Made by a program: the position numbers and the translations under genes
Origin: an uncultured Muribaculaceae bacterium
Lineage (GTDB): Bacteria > Bacteroidota > Bacteroidia > Bacteroidales > Muribaculaceae
Assembly (NCBI GenBank): GCA_910578665.1
Contig: CAJTQU010000014.1
Coordinates: 1-56,965, forward strand
Reading direction: 5' to 3'
Length of the DNA: 56,965 nucleotides
The notes under the pieces: model-generated
The model's database searches: none
What the model saw: only the letters and a program-made list of their open reading frames with translations
What the model was told of the DNA's origin: nothing
Shown: positions 56,633 to 56,965 of the stretch, in pieces
Position numbering within the stretch: the first letter of the stretch is position 1
Layout: each line of letters begins with the position of its first letter

Positions 56633-56965
56633 ACTGATAATACTGCGTAATACACCGCCTCTCAGAGCAAGTTACAAACGCTTGTAATCCGCAAAACAAA
56701 ACATGCACGCTTTTCTAGAAACATGTGCAGTCATTTTGCGGCATATCCACGACTGACCAAATATAATGTGCAAAATCGGCACTAACAAATGCTATAACAA
56801 GCTATGGCCCGAAAATATCAGAAGCACTAAATCTTTCTATATCAATGCGTTGATAAATTGCTAAAGACTGGTCTACTGACAGTTATGGACACAAAAAGGG
56901 CCACTGAACTTTGTGGCGTCCTGAAAAATATTGACGGGTCAGAGGGTTTGAGATTATGAATGAAT
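56633..56965. other. Gene-free stretch at the right edge, possible start of another gene
   Basis: No complete gene is visible. GCCAC...GTGGC (about 56910-56926) is a short inverted repeat, and an ATG at 56956 near the edge could begin a plus-strand gene that leaves the window. An insertion-sequence end is possible but cannot be supported. Confidence 0.3.

Noticed and set aside
56880..56965. Insertion-sequence end
   Set aside because: Only a short inverted repeat and a possible start codon are seen, with no transposase sequence in the window.

Overview
The window is a stretch of a Bacteroidales (phylum Bacteroidota) chromosome with an integrated phage-like element at its left end. The assignment rests on repeated TTTG-N19/20-TANNTTTG promoters (the Bacteroidota vegetative promoter pattern), a short Rpb6-type RNA polymerase omega subunit, a TonB receptor with an N-terminal carboxypeptidase-regulatory domain, an HU-CCDC81/SPOR-type protein and a BamD lipoprotein. 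The family or genus cannot be fixed from the sequence.

Positions 1 to about 21.9 kb are the mobile element, visibly more GC-rich than the chromosome to its right. One reading frame on the minus strand stays open from 17277 to the left edge, giving at least 5,759 codons. It encodes a giant 'polyvalent' protein with a ParB-like domain, an inorganic-pyrophosphatase-like domain, an N6-adenine methyltransferase-like domain, an SNF2-type helicase and an HEVVGH peptidase-like motif. Two small, tightly packed genes upstream of it look like phage internal-virion or scaffold proteins. A single plus-strand gene looks like a terminase small subunit. It is followed by an 11-bp-phased repeat array and a tyrosine integrase, and the element ends against the 3' end of the host gene ppdK. 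My preferred reading is a prophage that may deliver the giant protein into the next host along with its DNA. That is inference.

From 21.97 to 42.6 kb the genes are ordinary housekeeping: ppdK, an RlmD-type 23S rRNA methyltransferase, tRNA-Cys, a small winged-helix protein, a ROK glucokinase, a TonB receptor, a Maf/KdsC/DUF2520 cluster, an ATP-grasp-like protein, an M23/LysM peptidase, ndk, an MscS channel, omega/bamD, a PASTA/RluD pair and the HU/SPOR protein. Between rlmD and tRNA-Cys there is a complete promoter-to-terminator unit of about 220 nt with no ATG, which is a good candidate for a non-coding RNA.

From 42.6 to 54.1 kb the genes lie on the minus strand. In transcription order they are a small 139-residue protein, a very large DUF4132-type protein, a DUF2130 coiled-coil/nuclease-like protein, a response regulator, a sensor kinase and a PiT phosphate transporter with a PhoU-like tail. 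Two TTAACA direct repeats with an 11-bp period lie just upstream of the transporter and resemble a Pho box, suggesting that the adjacent two-component system senses phosphate. A 15-bp direct repeat lies directly upstream of the -33 element of the DUF4132 operon. The window ends with a secreted retropepsin-like aspartic protease carrying two DTG motifs, a GNAT acetyltransferase and an unresolved right edge.
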